Shown here: positions 27,391 through 37,344 of the stretch, piece by piece | Layout: each line of letters starts with the position of its first letter | Numbering within the stretch: position 1 is the first letter of the stretch | Assembly (NCBI RefSeq): GCF_002163675.1 | Contig: NZ_CP019334.1 | Location: forward strand, 692,001 to 756,000 | Direction of reading: 5' to 3' | Length of the DNA stretch: 64,000 nt | From: Polaribacter sp. SA4-12 | GTDB taxonomy: Bacteria; Bacteroidota; Bacteroidia; Flavobacteriales; Flavobacteriaceae | Translations under genes and position numbers: made by a program | Notes under the pieces: generated by a model | Seen by the model: the letters and a program-made list of their open reading frames with translations, nothing else | Told to the model about the DNA's origin: nothing | The model's database searches: none

Positions 27391-28194
27391 ATGCAAAGAC
27401 TATTATTTATTTTGTGCTTATTAGTTTCTTTAAGTACTTTTTCTCAAAAAGATACCATTCGTATTAATCATTTAAAAGGGCAGATTATTCATGCTGAAAG
27501 CAAAAAAGTTTTAAGCGCTGCTCATATTTTAAACTTAAATACGGTACAAGGTACCATTACAAACGATAAAGGTTTTTTTGAAATACCAACTAGAGCAAAT
27601 GACACCATTTTAGTTTCATATTTAGGATATGCATCTATAAAGTTAAAAATTACAAATGATTTGTTAAAAGGAAACGAATTGTTAATTGCACTTTATGAAA
27701 AACCAGAGGAAATTAGAGAAGTTGTTATAAAATCTACAAATCTAATTGGTGTTTTAGAGATTGATGTAAAACAAGTACCTAAAGATCGATTTACTCGAAT
27801 TAAAATTAATGGGTTACCACAAACATACGAAGTAGGTAAACCTAAAGGGAAAGACTACTCCTCTCCTATTGCAGCATTGTTTCAACCAGTAGATTTTTTA
27901 TATAATCTTTTTGGAAAAAATCCTAAACAGTTAAAAAAATTACAAAAGCTTAAAGGTGAAGATGATTTACGTAAAATGTTAGCAGGTAAGTTTGATAGAG
28001 AGGTAATGATGGAGTACCTACAAATGGACAGACAAGAGCTTACAGATTTATTAACAGATTGTAATTATTCTGAATATTTTATTAAAAAAGCTTCTGATTT
28101 ACAAATGATTGAAGCTGTTTTAGATTGTTACGAAAATTACAAAGCACTTAAGAAAGGTAAGATTGAACGAAACAAAATACCAGTAAAAAATTAA
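27391..28194 (+). CDS. Secreted protein with carboxypeptidase-like regulatory domain
   Basis: Signal peptide ending STFSQ. Residues about 28-110 form a CarboxypepD_reg-like domain (GQIIHAESKKVLSAAHI, TNDKGFFEIP, VSYLGYASIKL), the module found at the start of SusC/TonB receptors. The rest (about 150 residues) is a Lys-rich helical segment with no plug or barrel. Homologues in Flavobacteria are of unknown function. Own terminator at 28257. Confidence 0.8.
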   Translation: MQRLLFILCLLVSLSTFSQKDTIRINHLKGQIIHAESKKVLSAAHILNLNTVQGTITNDKGFFEIPTRANDTILVSYLGYASIKLKITNDLLKGNELLIALYEKPEEIREVVIKSTNLIGVLEIDVKQVPKDRFTRIKINGLPQTYEVGKPKGKDYSSPIAALFQPVDFLYNLFGKNPKQLKKLQKLKGEDDLRKMLAGKFDREVMMEYLQMDRQELTDLLTDCNYSEYFIKKASDLQMIEAVLDCYENYKALKKGKIERNKIPVKN

Positions 28195-28256
28195 GTATTT
28201 CAGATTACCAATTTCTAATAAAATTGGATTCAAGTTATAGTAATGACAATATTTTT

Positions 28257-28290
28257 AAAACCTTGAGGAAAATCCCTCAAGGTTTTTTTA
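28257..28290 (+). terminator. Intrinsic terminator
   Basis: Stem AAAACCTTGAGG / CCTCAAGGTTTT (28257-28286) and a T-run. Confidence 0.9.
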
Positions 28291-28294
28291 TATT

Positions 28295-28325
28295 AAAAAA
28301 GGGTCGTAAGCAATGCTTATGACCC
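28295..28325 (-). terminator. Terminator of the minus-strand small gene
   Basis: Eleven-base stem GGGTCGTAAGC / GCTTATGACCC (28301-28325, one G-T pair), with six T after it on the minus strand. It closes the small transcript that begins near 28531. Confidence 0.8.
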
Positions 28326-28339
28326 AAATCAACTATTAA

Positions 28340-28531
<192 letters not shown>

Positions 28532-28627
28532 TTTTATTTTTAATTACATCTATATGACGACAAGAAGATTCATTAGTTACAATCAAAAATGAGTTTAACA
28601 GAACTTTAAGAAACCTAAAAATGGTCA

Positions 28628-28656
28628 TAAAAAAAATCCAGCAGAAGCTGGATTTT
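28628..28656 (-). terminator. Terminator of the prohibitin-like gene
   Basis: Stem AAAATCCAGC / GCTGGATTTT with loop AGAA (28633-28656); U-tract on the minus strand. Confidence 0.85.
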
Positions 28657-28709
28657 AATTAAAAATAATCATTCCCATAAAAACAGGAATCTATTGTAAG
28701 GTTTAGTTC

Positions 28710-29543
28710 TTATTGGTTTCCTAAAATAATAGGCATTCCAGATTTACCAGAACCAATAACTATTACTTTACTGTTTGGAGATTCAGACAATTTAATCGTT
28801 GCCTCAATACCTTTATCTTGTAAAATTTTATCAGTTAAAGATGCGCTTAAAATTTTATTTGCATCTGCTTTACCTTGTGCTTCAATAATTTGTTTTTGAG
28901 CTTCTTTTTGAGCTGTAACTAATCTAAACTCATACTCTAAAGATTCTTGCTCTTGTTTTAATTTACGTTCAATTGCTGTTTTAATTGTAGGAGGTAATGT
29001 AACATCTCTCACAAGTACAGAGTTTAATTGAATGTATTGTGGTTCAAGAATTTTTTTTGTTTCTTCAAAAATCTCTGTTTGAATTGCATCTCTTTTAGAA
29101 GAATACAATTGTTCTGGTGTATATCTACCAACTACACTTCTAGTCGCAGAACGAATTGCAGGAATAATTACACTTTGTAAATACCCCTCACCTCTTGTTT
29201 GATGTAATAATGCAACTGTTTTTGTAGTTGCTTGATATAAAACAGAAGCGTCTAATTGAATTTCTAATCCGTTAGAAGACAATACAGCCATCTTTTTCTC
29301 AAATAACTCTTGTTGTCTTACATTGTATTTAAATACCTTATTCCATGGCATTACTAAGTTAAAACCTTCATCTAATGGAGCTTCATCTGTTACAACTCCT
29401 CCCATTAATTTATATAAAACACCTCTTTCTCCAGAACCAATAGTTACTGCAGATTTAGAAACTATTATAATTGCAATTACTGCTATTATTATAAAGAAAA
29501 TCCCTCCTTTAGGGAATTTAATATCTAATTGTTGATTACTCAT
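28710..29543 (-). CDS. Prohibitin-family (SPFH domain) membrane protein
   Basis: One N-terminal membrane helix (about residues 13-32), then an SPFH/band-7 domain (GERGVLYKLMGG, LDASVLYQ, VVGRYTPEQLYSSKRDAIQ) and a C-terminal coiled coil rich in Glu/Lys/Gln. Prohibitin-like proteins form large ring scaffolds in the inner membrane and modulate membrane proteases. 277 residues is typical. Single gene between its own terminator and the CDF exporter. Confidence 0.9.
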   Translation of the reverse strand: MSNQQLDIKFPKGGIFFIIIAVIAIIIVSKSAVTIGSGERGVLYKLMGGVVTDEAPLDEGFNLVMPWNKVFKYNVRQQELFEKKMAVLSSNGLEIQLDASVLYQATTKTVALLHQTRGEGYLQSVIIPAIRSATRSVVGRYTPEQLYSSKRDAIQTEIFEETKKILEPQYIQLNSVLVRDVTLPPTIKTAIERKLKQEQESLEYEFRLVTAQKEAQKQIIEAQGKADANKILSASLTDKILQDKGIEATIKLSESPNSKVIVIGSGKSGMPIILGNQ

Positions 29544-29587
29544 AAATTTTTATTTTTAAATTCTTTCAAATTTACAATATAACTTTA

Positions 29588-30478
29588 TCAAACACAATCA
29601 ATATAACCACAATCTTCATTTGATTTTTCTAACTCTAATGTTACATGTTCTAAGTAAAAATCATCATGTAAAAGCTTTCTAACACTTCTTTTAAGGTTTT
29701 CTCCCTTTTTCCAAGACAAAGTATCATCAACAATTAAATGCATTGTTAAAACGTTGTATTCTCCATCCATTGTCCATAAATGACAATCATGTATGTTTTT
29801 AACTTCATCAAATTTTAAAACTTGTGCTCTAACTTCATCTGAAGAAATCTGAATAGGTGTTCCTTGTAGAATTATTCTGATACTTTCTTTTCCGTTTTTA
29901 AAAACGTTCATTAAAATATACAAAGCAATTAATAAAGATAAAATTGGATCTAAAATTGGCACATTCCAGAATTGCATAACAATACTTGCAATTAATACTG
30001 CAACCCAACCTAAAACGTCTTCTAACATGTGTAAAGAAACCACTCGTTCATTAATTGAAGTTCCTTTTTGTAATTTTAAAACTGCAGCACCATTTACTAT
30101 AATACCTAAAATAGCAAACCACATCATTCCTTTTGCATCTGCATGTTCTGGATTTATAATTCTTGGAATTGATTCTATAATTATAAAAATAGATCCTACT
30201 AGTAAAATTACAGAATTGATAATAGCTCCTAAAAGTGAAAATCTTTTAAAGCCATAAGAATACGTTTTTGTTGGCTTTTTGTCGGATATATTTTGAAAAT
30301 ACCAAGCCATTCCTAAGCTAATACTATCTCCTAAATCATGAATAGCATCTGATGTAATTGCTAAACTATTCGTATAAACCCCTCCAATAAACTCTATAAT
30401 CGTGAAGAATAAGTTCAGAAAAAAAGCAACTTTTATATTTTCTGTTGATGAATGATCATGTGAATGATTATGTGCCAT
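29588..30478 (-). CDS. Cation diffusion facilitator family transporter (CzcD/ZitB-like)
   Basis: Zn2+/Co2+/Cd2+:H+ antiporter with an N-terminal His motif (HNHSHDHS), six membrane helices, the TM2 metal-site segment SLAITSDAIHDLGD and TM5 matching residues, and a C-terminal ferredoxin-like cytoplasmic domain (about 210-296, DCHLWTMDGEYNVLTMH). 296 residues is normal. Directly downstream of the TonB receptor and His-rich protein genes on the same strand, suggesting a metal-homeostasis cluster. Confidence 0.9.
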   Translation of the reverse strand: MAHNHSHDHSSTENIKVAFFLNLFFTIIEFIGGVYTNSLAITSDAIHDLGDSISLGMAWYFQNISDKKPTKTYSYGFKRFSLLGAIINSVILLVGSIFIIIESIPRIINPEHADAKGMMWFAILGIIVNGAAVLKLQKGTSINERVVSLHMLEDVLGWVAVLIASIVMQFWNVPILDPILSLLIALYILMNVFKNGKESIRIILQGTPIQISSDEVRAQVLKFDEVKNIHDCHLWTMDGEYNVLTMHLIVDDTLSWKKGENLKRSVRKLLHDDFYLEHVTLELEKSNEDCGYIDCV

Positions 30479-30542
30479 TATATATTTTTCTTAATAGACC
30501 AATTACTACGTATAAAGGTGCAAATAATTGGTCTATTTTAGA

Positions 30543-32699
30543 CTATAATTTTATTAAAATCCCGGTATTAAAAATAAACCCATCTGTTGGTGCCCAAATA
30601 TCTGTAAATGTTGGGTTGTTGTGAGGTTCTTCAAACATAGATTGATAATTTTGTTGTTTTGTATCCGTAAAATTTTCGAAATTTGCATAGAGACTAATTT
30701 TATCAAATGTTTTCATTACCATAAAACCCATTGTCCAAAAATGAGGCGTTTCTGTAAAGTCATTTCTTAATTGAGAGCTTTTATAATAGGCTTCATACCC
30801 AATTCTCCAAGAATCTTCAACTTCATACATTAAAACACCACCAAAACTATGTCTTGGTGTTAACGCTTTCTGATTTTTATTCATTTTAACATCATTAAAA
30901 GCATAATTTGTAAACAAAACGAAATCATTATATTTCAATTTTAGATTCGTTTCAAAACCAATGCTATTCAAGCTCTCATCAGCATTTATAAATTGATAAT
31001 TACTTCCTTGCTGTTCTAAAATTAATGAATTCTTTAACTGTGTATAAAAAAACAACTGATTAAAAGAAAGTGCAACATTATCGTTTATAATTTTTGTTTT
31101 ATAATTTACATCAGCATTAAAACCTAATGATGTTTCGGCTTTAAAATTAGTTGTGTTTATTGGTAATACATTTTTATAGGAACGCAACTCTGCATCTTCG
31201 GTAAAAATAGTAGGAATTTTATAGCCCAATCCTCCTCCTATTCTAGAGGTAACTTTATCGTTATACTCAATAAAAATAGAAGCTCTAGGTAATAGAAAAA
31301 CACCATAATTAGAAGCATAATCTGTTCTTAAACCACTTTCTAATGTCATATTTTCTTTCAATTGATAACTATTTTGAACAAAACTTCCAAAAGTGTTTTG
31401 AGTATAACTTCTATCAATTAAATTAGTTGGGTTTTCTTTAAAGTTTTCAGTAATAATGTTTCCTCCAAAAATCCATTCTGAAGTTTCTGAAAAAACGTTG
31501 TATGTTGCTTCTGAAAAAGTTGCAAATTGTTTTCCCAAAAACTGATAATTTGGTAATAATAAATCCCTTTTAAAATAACTAATACTATTCTTAAAGTTGA
31601 AGGTCTTATTTTCTGAAATATTCTTGTGATACGTTAATTGAGTTGCATAGCGTTCAGATTTATTTTCTTCAAAAAAGGAATGATCGATACTTGCCTCTTT
31701 ATTGATAACATTTATATCGCCTCCTATTCTATTTTCTATAGATGAATTTAAATTCAATCTCCAGGTTTCTTGTTCATTTGGATAATAGAAAAAAGATGGA
31801 TTAAAACTAAAACTCTTCACTTTAGGAATATCAGAAAAATGATCTGAATTTACATCCGTTACTTTTTGTAAATTCCCTGAAGCGTATAAAGTAAGTCCGA
31901 ATTTGTCATTTCTATTACTGTAAAAAGCATTTAATGTCTTTCCGTTTCTAGAAGTAACATCTAACATAACAGCTAATTCTCGCTCTTCCTTTGGCGTTTT
32001 AGAAACTAAATTTACCAAACCAGCAATTGCGCCTCCACCATACAATGTAGACGAACTTCCTTTAATAATTTCTACTTGTTGTAAATCTAAAGGTGGAATT
32101 TGCATAATACTTAACCCGCTAGAAAAGCCTCCAAATAAAGGAAAACCATCTTTTAAAAGTTGAGTAAATCTTCCATCTAAACCTTGAATTCTAATGCTTT
32201 GATTTGCAGAATTTGCAGAAGTTTGTTGCATTTGAATTCCTGTACTTTCCCTTAATATCATTGCAATATTAGCAGAATTCATTATTGCTTTTTCTCCTAA
32301 TTCTTCTAAACCTACAACTTCTATTCTTGTGGGGGTTTTAGCAATAGATCTTTTACTTCTTGTAGATTGAATTACGATCGTTTCTAATGTTTCCTCGTCT
32401 TCATGTAACTCAATAATAATTAATGAATTATCCCTCGGAAAAACAATCTCTTTTGCAACCGTTTTAAAACCTAGATAAGAAATTATGAGTGTTTTATTTC
32501 CGTTAGAAATATTATTTAAAGTTGTAAAACCATCAAAATCAGTTGTATTTCCTTTTGTTGTATTTTTCAATAATACATTTGCTCCAAAAATGACGTCTTT
32601 CGTTTCTTTAGATATTACTTTAATTTGTACTTTATTTTGTGCCAGTGTTGTGTTGGTAAATGCTCCTAAAAATAGGAGTATACATATATTTTTAATCAT
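30543..32699 (-). CDS. TonB-dependent outer-membrane receptor
   Basis: Signal peptide ending TTLAQ, carboxypeptidase-like domain (about 22-100), plug domain (about 120-235, with IRIQGLDGRFTQLLKDGFPLFGG in parts and GSSSTLYGGGAIAGLVNLVSKTP), then a 22-strand-type barrel ending FNTGILIKL. The 718-residue length suits a metal or siderophore receptor, not a SusC. Neighbours (His-rich exported protein upstream, CDF exporter downstream) suggest a zinc/cobalt/copper ligand, by inference. Confidence 0.9.
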   Translation of the reverse strand: MIKNICILLFLGAFTNTTLAQNKVQIKVISKETKDVIFGANVLLKNTTKGNTTDFDGFTTLNNISNGNKTLIISYLGFKTVAKEIVFPRDNSLIIIELHEDEETLETIVIQSTRSKRSIAKTPTRIEVVGLEELGEKAIMNSANIAMILRESTGIQMQQTSANSANQSIRIQGLDGRFTQLLKDGFPLFGGFSSGLSIMQIPPLDLQQVEIIKGSSSTLYGGGAIAGLVNLVSKTPKEERELAVMLDVTSRNGKTLNAFYSNRNDKFGLTLYASGNLQKVTDVNSDHFSDIPKVKSFSFNPSFFYYPNEQETWRLNLNSSIENRIGGDINVINKEASIDHSFFEENKSERYATQLTYHKNISENKTFNFKNSISYFKRDLLLPNYQFLGKQFATFSEATYNVFSETSEWIFGGNIITENFKENPTNLIDRSYTQNTFGSFVQNSYQLKENMTLESGLRTDYASNYGVFLLPRASIFIEYNDKVTSRIGGGLGYKIPTIFTEDAELRSYKNVLPINTTNFKAETSLGFNADVNYKTKIINDNVALSFNQLFFYTQLKNSLILEQQGSNYQFINADESLNSIGFETNLKLKYNDFVLFTNYAFNDVKMNKNQKALTPRHSFGGVLMYEVEDSWRIGYEAYYKSSQLRNDFTETPHFWTMGFMVMKTFDKISLYANFENFTDTKQQNYQSMFEEPHNNPTFTDIWAPTDGFIFNTGILIKL

Positions 32700-32802
32700 T
32701 ATAAATTGATTTTTAAATTATAAACTGCGTAGTAAGTAGACATCCTTTTTTATAAAAAGATGAATTTTATACCATTTAAAAAAGAAATGGTATCGTTATA
32801 AT

Positions 32803-33141
32803 TTAAGAATTCTTAGGTGGCTGAAAAACACCTTTTAGATAAGAAAAGTAGTTCGCGTTTTCTTTAAAAATAATTATCTCTTTATGTTGATAAAAATCAG
32901 TGAAGTTTATTTGATTTTCTATCGGAATAAATACATTTACAAGGCTTATTGAAGTACAATGGTGATGATGTTCTGTATTTTTTTCATCATCAGAATCATT
33001 TTTATGTTGATCTTCTTCATGAGTATCATCAATTTCTAAATGATTTTCAATTACATCAGAATATACAACAACATCAGTATGAGCTTGCATTGGTGGTGCT
33101 AGCAACAAAAAACTAATAAAAATGATAATGATATTTTTCAA
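32803..33141 (-). CDS. Small exported His/Asp-rich protein, putative metal binding
   Basis: A 112-residue protein with a signal peptide ending MQAH. The region after it is acidic and His-rich (THEEDQHKNDSDDEKNTEHHHHC), an obvious candidate for metal binding. The C-terminal half (VFIPIENQINF, FYQHKEIIIF, GVFQPPKNS) is typical of small proteins upstream of metal TonB receptors. No enzymatic motif. It precedes the TonB receptor by about 100 bases. Confidence 0.75.
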   Translation of the reverse strand: MKNIIIIFISFLLLAPPMQAHTDVVVYSDVIENHLEIDDTHEEDQHKNDSDDEKNTEHHHHCTSISLVNVFIPIENQINFTDFYQHKEIIIFKENANYFSYLKGVFQPPKNS

Positions 33142-33186
33142 GATAATAATGATGTTTTACAAAGGTAAATAAACTAATTCTAAGAA

Positions 33187-33576
33187 TTATTTATTTAATC
33201 GATCTTTAACATATTCAACTTCCGTTTTACCATGACTTTTCGGATTACCGTTTTCGTCTAAAGAAACCATTACAATTTTCTCAATTTCAATAATAGTTTT
33301 ATGTGTTAATTTGTTTCTAACACTACATTTAAGGGTTATTGAAGAATTACCAAAAGCTAAAACTACCATACCAATTTCTATGATATCACCCAGTTTTGCA
33401 GAACTTACAAAATCTATTTCAGACATGTATTTAGTAACCGTTCTTGGAATTTCTAATTGAATAATGGCATAAATCCCCATTTCTTCATCAATCCATTCTA
33501 ACAATCTACCTCCAAATAAAGTTCCGTTCGGATTTAAATCTTGTGGTTTTACCCATTTTCTTGTGTGAAATTTCAT
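33187..33576 (-). CDS. Acyl-CoA thioesterase (hotdog fold)
   Basis: Single hotdog domain, 129 residues, with the catalytic segment NPNGTLFGGRLLEWIDEEMG (family: N-x-x-G-x-x-x-G-G-x-x-x-x-x-D). Hydrolyses acyl-CoA thioesters in the cytoplasm; chain length not predictable. Starts 12 bases after the preceding minus-strand vWA gene ends, so it is probably in one operon with it. Confidence 0.88.
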   Translation of the reverse strand: MKFHTRKWVKPQDLNPNGTLFGGRLLEWIDEEMGIYAIIQLEIPRTVTKYMSEIDFVSSAKLGDIIEIGMVVLAFGNSSITLKCSVRNKLTHKTIIEIEKIVMVSLDENGNPKSHGKTEVEYVKDRLNK

Positions 33577-33588
33577 AAATTTTAAAGA

Positions 33589-35616
33589 TTAAATCTTACC
33601 ATAATATTTTCTAATAAACCATTCTGCTGTAAATAAGGAAATTACAATAAATAATATCCATTTCCAGTCTATTAAGTTTTGTTCTTTAACAATTGATTTT
33701 TGCGTTGTGTAAAACGATTTATTTTCTAAAAGGCTTTTCTTTAATTGCTCAATTTGATTTTTATAATACAGCTTCCCTCCTGTTTTATCAGCTAGTTTTT
33801 GTAGTTTCTTAGAATTTGCATTGGTAAACTGTTCTTCAATTTGAAAATCTGTTATTTTAAACTTTCCATATTTATTGATATTCTGTCCAATTACAGAAAC
33901 TTTATAACTATAATTTCCTGATGTAAGGTTTTCAATTTCAGTCTGATAAGAATTGCTGATTAATGAAAAAGGAATTTTTGTTACTTTCTTAGTTTCTGTA
34001 TTAGTAATCGTAATTTCTAAGGAAGCTCGTGCATCAAACTGATAATTTTTATCTGTGTAAAATGCTGATATATTAATCGTTGAATTAGCAGGATACAAAC
34101 TTTCTGCATTTACTTCTAATCGGTTTCTCTTTTTGGTTGATGCTAAATATTGTACTAAATTCCCCGTAAATTCATCAAATTCTTGAAACGAATTTGTATT
34201 TAAAAAACTAGCAGCTCTCCATTTCCAAAGTCCTTCACCTAGTAAAACTCCAAATTTCTGATTGTTTTCTTCAAACGTTGCTAATAATGGTTGCTGAGTT
34301 TCTAATCCGTTTATATTCTGAAATAATAATGTTTGATGTTCTTTAGAAATAGCAACTTCACCAAACTTATCTTTTAATGGAGGAAATTGATTAAAACCAA
34401 TATCTTTTTGTAAAAAAGTTAAAAATGAATTACTCAAAACTGCGCCATAATTTTCTGTTTGATTAATGGCATTTTTTGTAATTCCTAATTGTTGTTTGTT
34501 GATGAATTTCCAATCTGTATTTGCACCTAAAATTAAAAAATAATTACTATTTTTCGATTTAATTTTACTTAAAACCTTATTGAACCTATTGTTTGGTTGA
34601 TACAAAATAACTAATTGACAATCATTTAGTTGTTTCTTTAAATTATCAATTAAAACAACAGTAACAGAACGTTGTTTATTGCTTTCTATAGCTTTTTTTA
34701 AAGCGCCTAAATCTGGATGTAAAAAGGAGGTTAAAATCAATACTTTTGTTTGTTCATCGATTACTTCTACAGAGAAACTTTTAGTATTATTCTTTGTGTT
34801 TTTCTCACCTTCTATTTTACGAATAGAAGCAGTATAATAATGTAATCCTTCTTTGGTTGAAGTTAAATTTGTAGCAATTGTTTTAGATTTTTCTTCGGTT
34901 GAAAACTGTACTTTCTTCGTGAAAATAGTTTTGCCATTTTTGTAAATCGAAAATTGAGTAGTAACATTTTCTTTCCCTTCATAGTTCAATAAAACTTCAA
35001 CAGGGAACTTATTTTTGATATAACTGTACTTATTTACGTTTAACTGACTAATTTTTAAATCTTTGTATTGAGTTGTATCACCAAAAACAATTGGATATAT
35101 TTTTTGATTAGAATTGGTGAATTCATAATCATTACCAATCGTTTGATTTCCGTCTGTTAATAAGACGATTGGAGCAATATTACCTTCATGTAATTGATTT
35201 ACAGAAGAAATAGCATTAGAAATATTAGTTTCAGAATCAGTAAATGAAAGTGAATCTAAATGACTTAATTTACTTCCAAAAGTAAATTCATTGAGTTCAA
35301 ATTTCTCATTAATGCTTTTATCAGCCTTAATTTCTTGTAAAAAAATCTTGATATTTTTATCCTCTTTAAAAAAGGAAATTGATTTAGAATTATCAACCAA
35401 AACAGCCAAAGCAGGTTTTGTTTCTTGTAGTTCAGTTTTTTTGATTGTTGGGTTTATCAGTAGTAAAATCAATAAAAAAAGACTGATTGTCTTTAACGAA
35501 AATAGTAAAATATTGATTTTAGCTTTATTCTTTGTTTTATAAAAATACTGAAAGAATGCTATTGAAAGACTCAATAACAGGGCAAAAGCGATATATATAA
35601 CTGTGGTTATTTGCAA
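33589..35616 (-). CDS. vWA-type membrane protein of unknown function
   Basis: Two N-terminal membrane helices (about residues 5-20 and 33-55), a von Willebrand A-like domain (metal-site start LVDNSKSISF near 88, later LLTDGNQT), extracytoplasmic beta-rich domains, and a last helix near the C-terminus (WILFIVISLFTAEWFI). This layout is common in Bacteroidetes and related to aerotolerance BatA/BatB-type or gliding-linked membrane proteins, but I cannot name it. It precedes the thioesterase by 12 bases. Confidence 0.75.
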   Translation of the reverse strand: MQITTVIYIAFALLLSLSIAFFQYFYKTKNKAKINILLFSLKTISLFLLILLLINPTIKKTELQETKPALAVLVDNSKSISFFKEDKNIKIFLQEIKADKSINEKFELNEFTFGSKLSHLDSLSFTDSETNISNAISSVNQLHEGNIAPIVLLTDGNQTIGNDYEFTNSNQKIYPIVFGDTTQYKDLKISQLNVNKYSYIKNKFPVEVLLNYEGKENVTTQFSIYKNGKTIFTKKVQFSTEEKSKTIATNLTSTKEGLHYYTASIRKIEGEKNTKNNTKSFSVEVIDEQTKVLILTSFLHPDLGALKKAIESNKQRSVTVVLIDNLKKQLNDCQLVILYQPNNRFNKVLSKIKSKNSNYFLILGANTDWKFINKQQLGITKNAINQTENYGAVLSNSFLTFLQKDIGFNQFPPLKDKFGEVAISKEHQTLLFQNINGLETQQPLLATFEENNQKFGVLLGEGLWKWRAASFLNTNSFQEFDEFTGNLVQYLASTKKRNRLEVNAESLYPANSTINISAFYTDKNYQFDARASLEITITNTETKKVTKIPFSLISNSYQTEIENLTSGNYSYKVSVIGQNINKYGKFKITDFQIEEQFTNANSKKLQKLADKTGGKLYYKNQIEQLKKSLLENKSFYTTQKSIVKEQNLIDWKWILFIVISLFTAEWFIRKYYGKI

Positions 35617-35708
35617 TGATTTTTATTTATTGTGAAAGATATAAATAACTATTGAAAAATGAATGCTAATTTTTTATAGTATTCCTAAGATTTTATAAAG
35701 AAATAATA

Positions 35709-36602
35709 TTATTTCCTCTTTCTTGAAGTAATAAAATAAACACCAGTTAATAGTACAATTGAAGCAACTATAGATTGAGTCGTTAAATTTTCGTCTAAAA
35801 AGTACCATCCCATAAACAACGCAATAACAGGATTTACATAAGCAGAAGTTGCTACTTTTTCTGTAGCCACTACTTTTAGTAAAAAATTAAATGCTGTAAA
35901 AGCAATAATACCTCCAAATAGTATTAAAACTGACATTGATATTTGAACATTAGTACTCCAAGTTAATGGTGTACTCCAGGTTTCATTAAAACTTAAACTG
36001 ATTAGTAATAAAACCAAGCCTGCAACTAACATTTGATAAGCAGTACTTACCATAAAACTTTTTGGTAAATCTACTTTTGATACAAAAACGCTACCATAAC
36101 TCCAACTTAATACACAAGTTAGTATCATAAAAATTCCTAGTAAACTTCCTTCAGAAGTAGTTAATTCTTGTTGACTTACTAATAAATACATTCCTAAAAT
36201 ACCCAATCCGACACCAATCATTGATTTTTTCTGAAAAGGCTTCCTGTCAATTAATCGTAATAAAAACAGCACAAATAAAGGTTGTGTAGATGCTAATAAA
36301 GCTCCAAAACCACTGTCAACATATTTTAAAGCCCAAACAAAAACACCATTTCCATAAATTAAAAAAAAGAATGAAGCGATACTTGAATTTATAAATTGTT
36401 TTTTAGAAATGGATAAATTATGTTTTAAAAGTATTGCTAAAAACAGCATTAAAACTCCTGCTGTAAAAAAACGAATTCCTGCTATATAAAACGGAGGTAA
36501 TTCTGTAACTGCAATTTTATTAAATAAATAAGTAGAACCCCAAATAACATAAATAGCAATAAATGCTATAATGATAATGAATTTAGAATTTTTAGATTGC
36601 AT
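35709..36602 (-). CDS. EamA-family drug/metabolite transporter
   Basis: Ten predicted membrane helices in two EamA repeats (residues about 8-140 and 150-292); typical starts AIYVIWGSTYLFNKIAV and SWSYGSVFVSK. Such proteins export amino acids or other metabolites from the inner membrane; substrate unknown. 297 residues is normal. Confidence 0.9.
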   Translation of the reverse strand: MQSKNSKFIIIIAFIAIYVIWGSTYLFNKIAVTELPPFYIAGIRFFTAGVLMLFLAILLKHNLSISKKQFINSSIASFFFLIYGNGVFVWALKYVDSGFGALLASTQPLFVLFLLRLIDRKPFQKKSMIGVGLGILGMYLLVSQQELTTSEGSLLGIFMILTCVLSWSYGSVFVSKVDLPKSFMVSTAYQMLVAGLVLLLISLSFNETWSTPLTWSTNVQISMSVLILFGGIIAFTAFNFLLKVVATEKVATSAYVNPVIALFMGWYFLDENLTTQSIVASIVLLTGVYFITSRKRK

Positions 36603-36651
36603 CTGTTTTATTTTGCTTGCAAAATTACTATTAAATTGAATAAAAACGTTT

Positions 36652-36684
36652 AAACCTCACAAGAATTAATTCCTGTGAGGTTTT
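36652..36684 (-). terminator. Terminator of the YiaA gene
   Basis: Stem AAACCTCACA / TGTGAGGTTT with AT-rich loop, placed just after the minus-strand gene end. Confidence 0.75.
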
Positions 36685-36705
36685 GGTTTAAAAACCATTA
36701 TCAAA

Positions 36706-37194
36706 CTAACTATTTTCTTCTTCAGTTTTAGTGTTGATAAAATCAATATCTCTTGTGTTTTTCTGTATTGTAATTGCACCAAATAAACTTAATAAATATG
36801 AAATTGCATAGAATCCTTTTTCACTTAATTCTAAATCAGCATTTCTAAGTCCGACTATTAATAACAAAAGCGATGCAATAACAATTACCCAACTTATACT
36901 ATAATACATTTCACTTACTTTAATGTTTTCTGCTTTATCTCTTATTACTTTCTGTAATGAAATTACAGCATAAATCCCCATTAAAAGAATGGCAAAATAG
37001 TATCCTTTTTCATTTAATAACATTGTTGCATTCCATAAACCAATACAATAAGAAAGTAATCCTATTAGAACAACTCCCCAACTTGCGCCAACATATGCTG
37101 ATGTTGGTTTTTCATTGAATTCTTTTTTCGACGTACTCTTTTTACTTTCTTTTTTAGTTTCTTCGTTTGATGAAACATTAGTTTGATAATTCAT
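36706..37194 (-). CDS. yiaA: YiaA/YiaB-type inner-membrane protein
   Basis: Two copies of the YiaAB two-helix unit (SYCIGLWNATMLLNEKGYYF and LLLIVGLRNADLELSEKGFY), giving four membrane helices after a charged N-terminus rich in Lys/Ser/Glu. I chose ATG 37194 (MNYQTN); an upstream in-frame start at 37233 adds a hydrophobic stretch not found in the family. Function of YiaA is poorly known. Divergent from the helical-repeat protein. Confidence 0.85.
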   Translation of the reverse strand: MNYQTNVSSNEETKKESKKSTSKKEFNEKPTSAYVGASWGVVLIGLLSYCIGLWNATMLLNEKGYYFAILLMGIYAVISLQKVIRDKAENIKVSEMYYSISWVIVIASLLLLIVGLRNADLELSEKGFYAISYLLSLFGAITIQKNTRDIDFINTKTEEENS

Positions 37195-37344
37195 AATATT
37201 TAGTTTAATAATTATGATACAAATTTGCGACACTTTTAAAGTTTTGAAAACTCTATTTTTAATAATTACTGACGACTAAAAATGATATATTACATATAAT
37301 TATCATTAAATAATTATATTTACGTATATTTTACTGACGATATA

